Source of the DNA: Brachybacterium sp.
Lineage (GTDB): Bacteria > Actinomycetota > Actinomycetes > Actinomycetales > Dermabacteraceae
Direction of reading: 5' to 3'
DNA length: 6,324 bases
NCBI GenBank assembly: GCA_027322375.1
Contig: DAHVRS010000166.1
Coordinates: forward strand, 1 to 6,324
The translations under genes and the position numbers were made by a program. Under the pieces are notes generated by a model. That model was not told the DNA's origin, searched no databases, and worked only from the letters and a program-made list of their open reading frames with translations. Within the stretch, counting starts at the first letter, position 1, and every line of letters begins with the position of its first letter. Shown here piece after piece: positions 1 to 6,324 of this stretch.

Positions 1-99
1 GCCGCCGCTGAGGTCGTCATCGGCCTGGCGATCGTCGTCTCCATCTTCCGAACCCGCCGGTCGGCGTCCATCGACGACGTCAACCTGCTCAAGAACTGA
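1..99 (+). CDS. nuoK: NADH-quinone oxidoreductase subunit K, C-terminal part (5' end outside window)
   Basis: This is the last 32 codons of NuoK, a small three-helix membrane subunit of complex I that lies in the membrane arm next to NuoL, NuoM and NuoN and contributes to its proton path. The visible peptide starts [13 protein letters not shown] and ends in a basic stretch followed by [10 protein letters not shown]. The glutamate at bases 10-12 has 28 residues after it, exactly as the conserved Glu72 does in the 100-residue E. coli NuoK, and the neighbouring residues (AAAE..IGLA) agree. The tail also resembles E. coli (basic stretch, then IDxV). The stop codon is TGA at 97-99, 11 bases before nuoL. 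The beginning of the gene, including the other conserved glutamate, is outside the window. The identification rests on this short tail plus the nuoL neighbour, and I consider it secure. Confidence 0.93.
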   Translation, partial: AAAEVVIGLAIVVSIFRTRRSASIDDVNLLKN

Positions 100-100
100 C

Positions 101-106
101 GGGGAG
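101..106 (+). promoter_or_regulatory. Ribosome binding site of nuoL
   Basis: GGGGAG lies in the 11-base nuoK-nuoL gap. It is 4 bases before the GTG at 111 and 10 bases before the in-frame ATG at 117. The first distance is slightly short and the second slightly long, so this site limits the start to one of these two codons but does not choose between them. No comparable purine-rich site precedes the later in-frame GTG at 153. Confidence 0.7.
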
Positions 107-110
107 CAAC

Positions 111-2075
111 GTGCTAATGCTGGGAACGCCGGCCCTGTCCGCGCGCACTGCCGTGGTTGACGCCGCCGCGGCAGGCGGCGCCGCATCCTACGCCTGGCTC
201 ATGATCGCGCTGCCGCTGCTGGGCGCAGCGGTGCTTCTCCTCGCCGGCCGCCGCTCCGACGCGTGGGGCCACTGGCTGGGGGTGCTCGCCTCGGCAGGGT
301 CGTTCGTCGTCGGCCTCCTCGTCGTCCTCCAGCTCATCGGGCTGGAGCCGGACGAGCGGGTGCTGAGCCTGCACCTGTTCACCTGGCTGCCCGTCGGTGA
401 CCTCACGGTGAACGCGGGGCTGCAGCTCGACCCGCTGTCGATGTCCTTCGTCATGCTCGTCACCTTCGTGGGCACGCTCATCCACGTGTACTCGGTGGCG
501 TACATGGAGCACGACGTCGACCGCCGCCGGTTCTTCGCCTACCTCAACCTCTTCGTCGCCGCGATGCTCCTCCTCGTGCTCGCGGACTCCTACGCCGTGC
601 TGTTCGTCGGCTGGGAGGGCGTGGGCCTGGCCTCCTACCTGCTCATCGGGTTCTGGAACCACCGCACCGACTACGCCGTCGCCGCGAAGAAGGCCTTCGT
701 CATGAACCGCGTCGGCGACGTCGGCCTGCTGCTCGCGATGATGATGATGTTCGCGGCGTTCGGGGCGGTCGACTTCCAGGGCGTCTTCGCCGGTGCGGCA
801 GGCGCGAGCCAGGGCATGCTTACCGTCGTCGGGCTGCTCCTCCTGCTCGCCGCCTGCGGCAAGTCGGCGCAGTTCCCGCTGCAGGCGTGGCTCGGGGACG
901 CGATGGCGGGCCCCACCCCGGTCTCCGCGCTCATCCACGCCGCGACCATGGTGACCGCCGGGGTGTACCTCGTCGTGCGCTCCGGCCCGATCTTCGAGGG
1001 CGCGCCGGGGGCCCAGCTCGCTGTCGTCGTCGTCGGTGCGATCACCCTCCTGTTCGGGGCGATCGTCGGGATGGCGAAGGATGACATCAAGAAGGTGCTC
1101 GCCGCCTCGACGATGTCCCAGATCGGCTACATGATGCTCGCCGCGGGCCTGGGACCGGTCGGTGCCGCGTTCGCCATCCTCCACCTCATCACCCACGGCT
1201 TCTTCAAGGCGGGGCTCTTCCTCGGCGCCGGGTCGGTCATGCACGCCATGGACGACGAGGTCGACATGCGCCGCTTCGGGGGCCTGGGCAAGTACATGAA
1301 GGTCACCTGGCTGACGTTCGCCGCGGGCTGGCTGGCGATCATCGGGTTCCCGGGCCTGTCCGGGTTCTGGAGCAAGGACCTCATCATCGAGGCGGCGTTC
1401 GTCGGCGAGGGCTGGCGCCCGTGGGTGTTCGGCACCGTCGCGCTGCTCGCCGCGGGGCTCACCGCGTTCTACATGTCGCGGCTGTTCTTCATGACCTTCC
1501 ACGGCGAGGAGCGCTGGGCGCCCACGAGCGAGGGCAAGAAGCAGCGGCCCCACGAGTCCCCGGCGCTCATGACCGTGCCGATGGTCATCCTCGCGGTCGG
1601 CTCCGTCGGGCTGGGAGCCGCGCTCGTCGTCGGTGACACCTTCACCAGCTGGCTCGAGCCGGCGGTCGGCGCCGTCGAGCACCACGACCCCGTCATCCCG
1701 ATCCCCGTCATCATGGGCGCGACCATCGTCCTCATGGCCCTGGGCGTCTTCCTCGCCTGGCGCCAGTACGGCGCGTCCACCGTCCCCGTCGAGGCCCCCC
1801 GCGGCTCCGTGCTCACCCGTGCCGCGCGGCAGGACCTCTACCAGGACGCCGTCAACGAAGGAGTGTTCATGCGTCCGGGGCAGTACCTCACCCGTGCCCT
1901 CGTCTACGGCGACTCCGCCGTGGTCGACGGCGCGGTCATGGGCCTGGCCCGTGGCACGTCCGGGATGGGTGGGTGGCTGCGCCGCCTCCAGACCGGCTAC
2001 ATCCGCTCGTACGCCGCGATCATGCTCGTCGGTGTCGTCGCCGCCCTTGTCGTCGTCCTCGCCGCGCGCGGCTGA
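111..2075 (+). CDS. nuoL: NADH-quinone oxidoreductase subunit L (distal antiporter-like proton-pumping subunit)
   Basis: NuoL is the outermost membrane-arm subunit of complex I. It is related to Mrp-type cation/proton antiporters and moves protons across the cytoplasmic membrane, driven by NADH oxidation. The 654-residue protein is a little longer than E. coli NuoL (613). Residues seen: Glu169 in LFVGWEGVG (E. coli Glu144); Arg200 and Asp203 in NRVGDVG (Asp178); Lys251 in [11 protein letters not shown] (Lys229), followed by [22 protein letters not shown]; His358, His362 and Lys366 with the same 4-residue spacing as E. coli His334, His338 and Lys342; Lys422-Asp423 in GFWSKD (Lys399-Asp400). 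The spacing from Glu169 to Asp203 is also identical (34). After about residue 565 there is a long amphipathic stretch and a final hydrophobic segment (about 634-650), matching the lateral helix HL and the last membrane helix of the family. The start is GTG 111 or ATG 117; about 25 residues precede the first membrane helix. It follows nuoK by 11 bases and precedes nuoM by 15. Confidence 0.97.
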   Translation: MLMLGTPALSARTAVVDAAAAGGAASYAWLMIALPLLGAAVLLLAGRRSDAWGHWLGVLASAGSFVVGLLVVLQLIGLEPDERVLSLHLFTWLPVGDLTVNAGLQLDPLSMSFVMLVTFVGTLIHVYSVAYMEHDVDRRRFFAYLNLFVAAMLLLVLADSYAVLFVGWEGVGLASYLLIGFWNHRTDYAVAAKKAFVMNRVGDVGLLLAMMMMFAAFGAVDFQGVFAGAAGASQGMLTVVGLLLLLAACGKSAQFPLQAWLGDAMAGPTPVSALIHAATMVTAGVYLVVRSGPIFEGAPGAQLAVVVVGAITLLFGAIVGMAKDDIKKVLAASTMSQIGYMMLAAGLGPVGAAFAILHLITHGFFKAGLFLGAGSVMHAMDDEVDMRRFGGLGKYMKVTWLTFAAGWLAIIGFPGLSGFWSKDLIIEAAFVGEGWRPWVFGTVALLAAGLTAFYMSRLFFMTFHGEERWAPTSEGKKQRPHESPALMTVPMVILAVGSVGLGAALVVGDTFTSWLEPAVGAVEHHDPVIPIPVIMGATIVLMALGVFLAWRQYGASTVPVEAPRGSVLTRAARQDLYQDAVNEGVFMRPGQYLTRALVYGDSAVVDGAVMGLARGTSGMGGWLRRLQTGYIRSYAAIMLVGVVAALVVVLAARG

Positions 2076-2090
2076 TCCGGGAAAGCGAAC

Positions 2091-3680
2091 ATGCAGACAA
2101 TCAGCGACCTTCCCTGGCTGAGCATCCTCATCGTCGTGCCGCTCGTGGCGGCCGCGCTGATCTGGCTCGTGCCGGCCCTGCAGCGCGTGGCCCGCACCGT
2201 CGGGCTCGTCGTCTCGCTGCTCGTCCTCGCCGGCTTCGTCGTCATGGCCACCGGCTTCGACTTCGGGGCCGCGGCGGAGCACCAGCTCACCGAGCAGGCC
2301 TCGTGGATCCCCCAGCTCGGGGTCTCCTACGCCGTGGGCGTCAACGGCCTGGGCCTGGCGCTCGTGGGGCTGTCGGTCTTCCTCGTCCCGGTCGCGCTGC
2401 TCGCCGCCTGGCGGGAGCAGGAGGTCGTGCCGGAGGGGGCCGTCGTCGCCCGGCGGCAGGCCGGCTTCGTCGCGCTCGTGCTGGCGCTCGAGGCCACCAT
2501 GGTCGCCGTCTTCTCGGCGCGTGACGTCTTCCTCTTCTACGTCGTCTTCGAGGCGATGCTCATCCCGGTGTACTTCCTCATCGGGAGCTACGGCGGGCCG
2601 CGGCGCCGCTACGCCGCGTTCAAGTTCCTCATCTACTCCCTGGCCAGCGGGCTCATCATGCTCGTCGGGGTCATCGCCCTGGGCATCCTCGGCCCCGGCG
2701 GCCCGGACGGCTTCCTCGTCGACACGCTCGCCGGTGCCGAGCTCGGCGTGTGGCAGGAGCGCTGGATCTTCATCTCCTTCTTCATCGCCTTCGCGGTCAA
2801 GGCGCCGATGTGGCCGGTGCACACCTGGCTGCCCGACGCCGCCCAGCAGGCCTCTCCGGGGACGTCGGCTCTGCTCGTCGGGGTGCTGGACAAGGTCGGC
2901 ACCTTCGGGATGCTCGCGCTGTGCCTCCCGCTCTTCCCGGAGGCCTCGCGCTGGGCCGCCCCGGTCATCATCGTGCTGGCCGTGATCTCCGTGCTCTACG
3001 GGGCGCTCGTCGCCCTGGGGCAGCGCGACATCATGCGGCTCGTCGCCTTCACGTCGGTGTCCCACTTCGGCTTCATCGTCCTGGGCATCTACGTGCGCGA
3101 GGAGGTCGCCCTCACCGGGGCGATGCTCTACATGGTCGCCCACGGCGTCTCGACCGCCGCGCTGTTCCTCATCTCCGGGTTCCTCACCCAGCGGGGAGGC
3201 ACCCAGCAGATCGCCGCGTACGGCGGCATGCAGCGGGTGACGCCGGTGCTCGCGGGCACCTGGCTGGTCGCCGGCCTGGCGACGCTGTCGCTGCCCGGCC
3301 TGTCCGGGTTCGTCCCGGAGTACCTCGTCCTCCTCGGGACCTTCCGGGTGAACATCGTCGCCGCCGCGTTCGCCGTGCTCGCGGTCATCGCCGCCGCGCT
3401 GTACATCCTCCTGCCCTACCAGCGGATGTTCACCGGCCCGCGCAACGAGAGCCTCGCCGCACTGCCCGACCTCGGCGCGCGGGAGAAGTGGGTCGTCGCG
3501 CCGCTCGTCGCCGCGATGCTCGCCCTGGGCTTCGTGCCCGGGCCGGTCATCGACGTGCTGCGGCCGGTGGCGCAGGAGGCCGCGATCGAGCAGCCCAGCT
3601 CGCTGGACACCGCGACCGGTGCTGGACCTGACGGATCGAGCGACGCGGCAGCCGCGGTCGCCGAGGGGAGCGAGAAGTGA
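2091..3680 (+). CDS. nuoM: NADH-quinone oxidoreductase subunit M (antiporter-like proton-pumping subunit)
   Basis: NuoM is the middle antiporter-like subunit of the complex I membrane arm and carries one of its proton channels. The 529-residue product compares with 509 in E. coli. Residues seen: Glu154 in FYVVFEAMLIPVYFLIG (E. coli Glu144); Lys237 in FAVKAPMWPVHTWLPDA (Lys234); Lys268 in GVLDKVGTFG (Lys265); His325 in TSVSHFGF and His351 in VAHGVS, 26 residues apart as in E. coli (His322 and His348); and Glu410 in LSGFVPEYLVLLG (Glu407). The glutamate at the last position, where NuoL and NuoN have lysine, distinguishes NuoM. The protein is hydrophobic throughout, with a polar, acidic C-terminal tail from about residue 497. 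The start is ATG 2091, directly before the first hydrophobic segment, with only a weak purine-rich site (GGGAAAG, 2079-2085) in front. The stop overlaps the nuoN start by 4 bases. Nothing indicates damage. Confidence 0.97.
   Translation: MQTISDLPWLSILIVVPLVAAALIWLVPALQRVARTVGLVVSLLVLAGFVVMATGFDFGAAAEHQLTEQASWIPQLGVSYAVGVNGLGLALVGLSVFLVPVALLAAWREQEVVPEGAVVARRQAGFVALVLALEATMVAVFSARDVFLFYVVFEAMLIPVYFLIGSYGGPRRRYAAFKFLIYSLASGLIMLVGVIALGILGPGGPDGFLVDTLAGAELGVWQERWIFISFFIAFAVKAPMWPVHTWLPDAAQQASPGTSALLVGVLDKVGTFGMLALCLPLFPEASRWAAPVIIVLAVISVLYGALVALGQRDIMRLVAFTSVSHFGFIVLGIYVREEVALTGAMLYMVAHGVSTAALFLISGFLTQRGGTQQIAAYGGMQRVTPVLAGTWLVAGLATLSLPGLSGFVPEYLVLLGTFRVNIVAAAFAVLAVIAAALYILLPYQRMFTGPRNESLAALPDLGAREKWVVAPLVAAMLALGFVPGPVIDVLRPVAQEAAIEQPSSLDTATGAGPDGSSDAAAAVAEGSEK
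3665..3670 (+). promoter_or_regulatory. Ribosome binding site of nuoN, inside the end of nuoM
   Basis: GGGGAG lies 6 bases before the GTG start at 3677, within the last codons of nuoM (encoding part of the tail AEGSEK). The good spacing and the GTGA stop/start overlap support GTG 3677 as the nuoN start and suggest that ribosomes finishing nuoM reinitiate on nuoN. Confidence 0.75.
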
Positions 3681-5239
3681 ACTTCGTCCCACCGCACATC
3701 GACTGGGCGGCGCTGACGCCCGTCCTCATCGTGCTCGGAGCCGGCCTCCTCGGCGTGCTCGTCGCCGGGTTCGTGCCCCGCCGGGCACGGCGTGGCGTCC
3801 AGGTGGCACTGGCGGCCCTGGCGACGGCGTCCGCGCTCGTCGCGGTCGTGTGGCGCTGGACCGTGGTCCAGGTCGAGGGACCGCGCGAGATCGTCGGTGG
3901 CTCCCTCATCGAGGACGGTCCGGCACTCCTGGCGCAGGGGATCATCGCGCTCGTCGCGCTCGTCGGCCTGCTCGTCGTCGCCGACCGCTCCGAGTGGGGC
4001 GAGGACGCGTTCGCCGCGCAGGCGGCCACCCGTCCGGGCAGCCCGGACGAGGACGAGGCCCAGCGGGCCGGGATGAGCCAGACCGAGGTCTTCCCGCTCG
4101 TCCTGTTCGCCACCGGCGGCATGCTGCTGTTCCCCGCCGCGGGTGACCTCGTCATGATGTTCGTCGCGCTCGAGGTGCTCTCGCTGCCGCTCTACCTCCT
4201 GTCCGGGATGGCGCGCCGTCGCCGCCTGCTGTCGCAGGAGGCCGCGCTGAAGTACTTCGTCCTCGGCGCCTTCTCCTCGGCGTTCTTCCTCATGGGTGCC
4301 GCCCTGCTCTACGGCTTCTCCGGCAGCGTGCGGCTCTCCGAGCTCGCCATGGCGGTCCCGAGCACGGTGGGGATGGACGGCCTGCTCCTCGCGGGCAGCG
4401 TGCTGCTCGTCATCGGCCTGCTCTTCAAGGTCGGCGCGGTGCCGTTCCACACCTGGACCCCGGACGTCTACCAGGGCGCCCCGACCCCGATCACCGGGTT
4501 CATGGCGGCCGCGACGAAGATCGCCGCTTTCGGCGCGCTGCTCCGCTTCGCCTACGTCGTCGTCCCCGGGCTCGGCTGGGACCTGGAGCCGCTGCTCTGG
4601 GGCATCGCGGTCCTCACCATGGGGGTCGGCACTGTCATCGCGATCGTCCAGACTGACGTCAAGCGGATGCTCGCCTACTCCTCGATCGCGCACGCCGGGT
4701 TCGTGCTCGTCGGGGTCATCGCCCTGGTCGAGGAGGGCATCGGCGCGGTGCTCTTCTACCTCCTGGCCTACGGCCTGGCCACGGTCGGCGCCTTCGCCGT
4801 CGTCACCCTCGTCCGTGAGCGGGACGGGGCCGGCACCGTCACCGGTGAGGCGCTGCACCTGTCCCAGTGGGCGGGCCTGGGGCGCCGCAGCCCGGCGCTG
4901 GCGCTGGCGATGACCCTGTTCCTCCTGTCCTTCGCCGGCATCCCGCTCACCGGAGGGTTCATCGGGAAGTTCGCCGTCTTCGCGGCCGGGGTGCAGGGCG
5001 GGGCCACCGTGCTCGTCGTCCTCGCCGTCCTGGCCAGCGCGGCCGCCGCGTTCTTCTACGTCCGGCTCGTCGTGCTCATGTTCTTCACCGAGCCCGACGG
5101 CGAACGCACCGCCGTGGTCAAGTCCGAGGGCCTCACCTCGGTGGCCGTCGCCGTGTGCGCGCTGGGCACGGTGCTGCTCGGCGTCGTGCCCGGACCGGTC
5201 CTCGACCTCGCCGGGCAGGCGGCGGCGTTCCTCCCGTGA
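3677..5239 (+). CDS. nuoN: NADH-quinone oxidoreductase subunit N (antiporter-like proton-pumping subunit)
   Basis: NuoN is the third antiporter-like subunit of complex I and carries the proton channel nearest to NuoK and the quinone arm. The 520-residue protein is longer than E. coli NuoN (485). Residues seen: Glu166 in MFVALEVLSLPLYLLSG (E. coli Glu133); Lys251 in LLFKVGAVPFHTWTPDVYQGAP (Lys217); Lys281 in AAATKIAAFG (Lys247); and Lys431 in PLTGGFIGKF (Lys395). The HTWTPDVYQGAP and SSIAHAGF motifs are typical of NuoN. Extra length comes from a hydrophilic, acidic stretch at about residues 103-137, between two early membrane segments, which I recall as common in actinobacterial NuoN. The start is GTG 3677, overlapping the nuoM stop (GTGA), with a GGGGAG site 6 bases ahead. 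The stop overlaps the start of the prenyl synthase gene in the same way. The gene appears intact. Confidence 0.97.
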   Translation: MNFVPPHIDWAALTPVLIVLGAGLLGVLVAGFVPRRARRGVQVALAALATASALVAVVWRWTVVQVEGPREIVGGSLIEDGPALLAQGIIALVALVGLLVVADRSEWGEDAFAAQAATRPGSPDEDEAQRAGMSQTEVFPLVLFATGGMLLFPAAGDLVMMFVALEVLSLPLYLLSGMARRRRLLSQEAALKYFVLGAFSSAFFLMGAALLYGFSGSVRLSELAMAVPSTVGMDGLLLAGSVLLVIGLLFKVGAVPFHTWTPDVYQGAPTPITGFMAAATKIAAFGALLRFAYVVVPGLGWDLEPLLWGIAVLTMGVGTVIAIVQTDVKRMLAYSSIAHAGFVLVGVIALVEEGIGAVLFYLLAYGLATVGAFAVVTLVRERDGAGTVTGEALHLSQWAGLGRRSPALALAMTLFLLSFAGIPLTGGFIGKFAVFAAGVQGGATVLVVLAVLASAAAAFFYVRLVVLMFFTEPDGERTAVVKSEGLTSVAVAVCALGTVLLGVVPGPVLDLAGQAAAFLP

Positions 5240-6240
5240 CCACCGCCGGATTCCAGCTCGGGGACGAGGAGCTCACCGACCGCATCGCCGCCCGGATGGC
5301 GAAGGTGGAGGAGCGCCTCGAGGAGGCGGTCACCGGCGCCGACGAGCTCGTCGACGGCCCGCTGCGGCACCCCGCCGCGGCGGGCGGGAAGCGGCTGCGC
5401 CCGGCGCTCACGCTGCTCACCGCCGAGCTCGGCGACACCGGCCGCGACGAGGTGACCCGGGCCGCGGTCGCCGTCGAGCTCACCCACCTCGCCACGCTCT
5501 ACCACGACGACGTCATGGACTCCGCCGCCATGCGGCGCGGGGCGCCGAGCGCGCACGCCGTGTGGGACAACTCGGTGGCGATCCTCACCGGTGACCTCCT
5601 CTTCGCGCGCGCCTCCCAGCTCGTGGCCTCGCTCGGCGCCGAGGCGGTACGCGTCCACGCCGAGACCTTCGAGCGGCTGTGCCTGGGCCAGCTGCACGAG
5701 ACCCTCGGCCCCCGGGACGGCGAGGACCCGATCGCGCACTACATCCAGGTGCTCGCGGACAAGACCGGATCCCTCATCGCCGCCTCCGCCCGGTACGGCG
5801 CGGTGTTCAGCGGGGCGGGTGCCGAGGTCGCGGCGGTCCTCGAGGAGTACGGCGAGAAGGTCGGGGTGGCCTTCCAGCTCGCGGACGACGTCATCGACCT
5901 GGCCTCCGACGCCGAGACGACGGGCAAGACCCCGGGTACGGACCTGCGCGAGGGCGTTGCCACCATGCCCGTGCTGCTCCTCCAGCGACGGGCCGCCGAG
6001 GGGCGGCTCGACCCGGCAGGCGAGGCGGTGCTCGCGCGGCTCGGCAGCGACCTCGGGTCCGACGCCGCGCTGCGCGCCGCGGTCGAGGAGCTGCGCGGGC
6101 ACGAGGTGCTCGAGGAGGCACGGGAGCTGGCCCGCCAGTGGGCCCGCGACGCGGTCGCCGAGCTCGACCCGCTGCCCGAGGGCCCCGTGCGCCAGGCGCT
6201 CGCCGAGTTCGCCGGCCTCATGGTCGACCGCCTCGCCTGA
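5236..6240 (+). CDS. (E)-polyprenyl diphosphate synthase, probably for the menaquinone side chain
   Basis: This 334-residue soluble enzyme belongs to the trans-isoprenyl diphosphate synthase family, which adds isopentenyl diphosphate units to an allylic diphosphate. Motifs in order: GKRLRP at 51-56 (isopentenyl diphosphate binding); first aspartate-rich motif DDVMD at 91-95, followed by Arg100-Arg101; GDLLFARA at 119-126; Lys176-Thr177; second aspartate-rich motif in FQLADDVID (213-221); and GKTPGTDLREG at 230-240. Both aspartate motifs should bind magnesium and substrate. Ala86, five residues before DDVMD, is small, as in long-chain synthases; short-chain enzymes have bulky residues there. 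I infer a long product, about C35-C50, for the menaquinone tail; the exact length cannot be read. Octaprenyl-, heptaprenyl- and nonaprenyl-type names are all possible. The start is GTG 5236, overlapping the nuoN stop (GTGA), without a clear ribosome binding site, so coupling to nuoN is likely. A later ATG (5296, residue 21) would remove part of the first helix. Confidence 0.92.
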   Translation: MTTAGFQLGDEELTDRIAARMAKVEERLEEAVTGADELVDGPLRHPAAAGGKRLRPALTLLTAELGDTGRDEVTRAAVAVELTHLATLYHDDVMDSAAMRRGAPSAHAVWDNSVAILTGDLLFARASQLVASLGAEAVRVHAETFERLCLGQLHETLGPRDGEDPIAHYIQVLADKTGSLIAASARYGAVFSGAGAEVAAVLEEYGEKVGVAFQLADDVIDLASDAETTGKTPGTDLREGVATMPVLLLQRRAAEGRLDPAGEAVLARLGSDLGSDAALRAAVEELRGHEVLEEARELARQWARDAVAELDPLPEGPVRQALAEFAGLMVDRLA

Positions 6241-6324
6241 CAGCCCCGCCCCCGTCACCGACAGCCCACTTCGCGCCGAGAGCTCACTGCCCGGCGACAG
6301 CCCACTTCGCGCCGAGAGCTCACT
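6241..6324. other. Intergenic region after the operon
   Basis: No gene is supported here. The first roughly 20 bases are C-rich, and the rest is a tandem repeat described separately. The best hairpin I found pairs CGCCG (6274-6278) with CGGCG (6292-6296) across a 13-base loop; it is short and has no T-run, so I do not call a terminator. The operon's transcription end is probably beyond the window or does not have a recognisable form. Confidence 0.6.
6263..6324. repeat. Tandem repeat, 18-bp unit in two alternating versions (36-bp period), cut by window end
   Basis: Version A (AGCCCACTTCGCGCCGAG) occurs at 6263-6280 and, identically, at 6299-6316. Version B (AGCTCACTGCCCGGCGAC) occurs at 6281-6298, and its first 8 bases recur at 6317-6324, where the window stops. 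A and B agree at 13 of 18 positions, differing at positions 4, 9, 11, 14 and 18. Viewed as a longer repeat, a 30-bp exact copy occurs at 6259-6288 and 6295-6324, separated by 6 bases. A degenerate unit may precede it (AGCCC at 6242 to CCGAC ending at 6262). It begins 22 bases after the stop of the prenyl synthase gene. Its function is unknown; the array probably continues downstream. Confidence 0.88.

Noticed and set aside
738..749. Four consecutive ATG codons inside nuoL (Met210-Met213)
   Set aside because: They lie in the middle of a membrane helix, where methionine is a normal hydrophobic residue. They are not start sites and no purine-rich site precedes them.
2750..3631. Long plus-strand open frames in alternative frames inside nuoM (also at 1633-2121, 1973-2524, 3619-4146 and 4296-4913)
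   Set aside because: They have R/S/P/G/A-rich products, overlap genes with conserved catalytic residues, and have no motifs or good ribosome sites.
114..3692. A 1192-codon open reading frame on the minus strand across nuoL and nuoM
   Set aside because: It is antisense to two clearly identified genes. Its product is almost entirely R, E, D, G, H and P without recognisable domains, as expected when GC-rich third positions remove stop codons on the opposite strand.
3416..4858. A 480-codon open frame on the minus strand, and a 400-codon one at 5056-6258
   Set aside because: Both are charged, low-complexity translations antisense to nuoM/nuoN and nuoN/prenyl synthase; they are composition artefacts.
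4867..5235. Upstream extension of the prenyl synthase frame into nuoN
   Set aside because: The extra 123 residues are R/G/P/A-rich with no similarity to the family and lie wholly within nuoN in another frame. Family-like sequence starts right after GTG 5236.
6274..6296. Intrinsic terminator after the operon
   Set aside because: The stem is only 5 base pairs with a 13-base loop, without a T-run. In such GC-rich DNA this is expected by chance.
6259..6324. CRISPR array reading of the 30-bp repeats
   Set aside because: The gap between copies is only 6 bases, far shorter than a spacer, and the repeat divides into related 18-bp units. No cas gene is in the window.

Overview
The window is very GC-rich and strongly biased to C or G at third codon positions, with GTG starts and tightly packed genes. 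Together with the sequence style of the proteins (a NuoN with a long hydrophilic loop, and a prenyl synthase gene directly after nuoN), this points to a high-GC actinobacterium. Micrococcales is plausible, but genus and species cannot be read from this stretch.

All recognisable genes lie on the plus strand and form the 3' end of a nuo (respiratory complex I, NDH-1) operon. In order they are: the last 32 codons of nuoK (1-99), nuoL (111-2075), nuoM (2091-3680), nuoN (3677-5239) and an (E)-polyprenyl diphosphate synthase gene (5236-6240). The gaps are 11 and 15 bases, followed by two 4-base GTGA overlaps, which indicates one transcript with translational coupling at the last two junctions. No promoter is visible, so transcription must start upstream of the window.

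NuoK, NuoL, NuoM and NuoN are membrane-arm subunits that translocate protons while the peripheral arm (not in the window) passes electrons from NADH to menaquinone. In each of the three antiporter-like subunits the key glutamate and lysine residues of the proton channel are present, so the complex looks functional and coupled. The prenyl synthase carries both aspartate-rich motifs and a small residue (Ala86) five positions before the first one, as in long-chain enzymes. It most likely makes the isoprenoid tail of menaquinone, the electron acceptor of this complex, so the operon pairs a quinone-using enzyme with a quinone-making one.

The last 84 bases (6241-6324) are non-coding as far as I can see. 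They contain the start of a tandem repeat with an 18-bp unit in two alternating versions (a 36-bp higher-order period) that runs off the window edge. This repeat is the only feature the ordinary operon does not explain. I found no RNA gene, mobile element, CRISPR array or convincing terminator.
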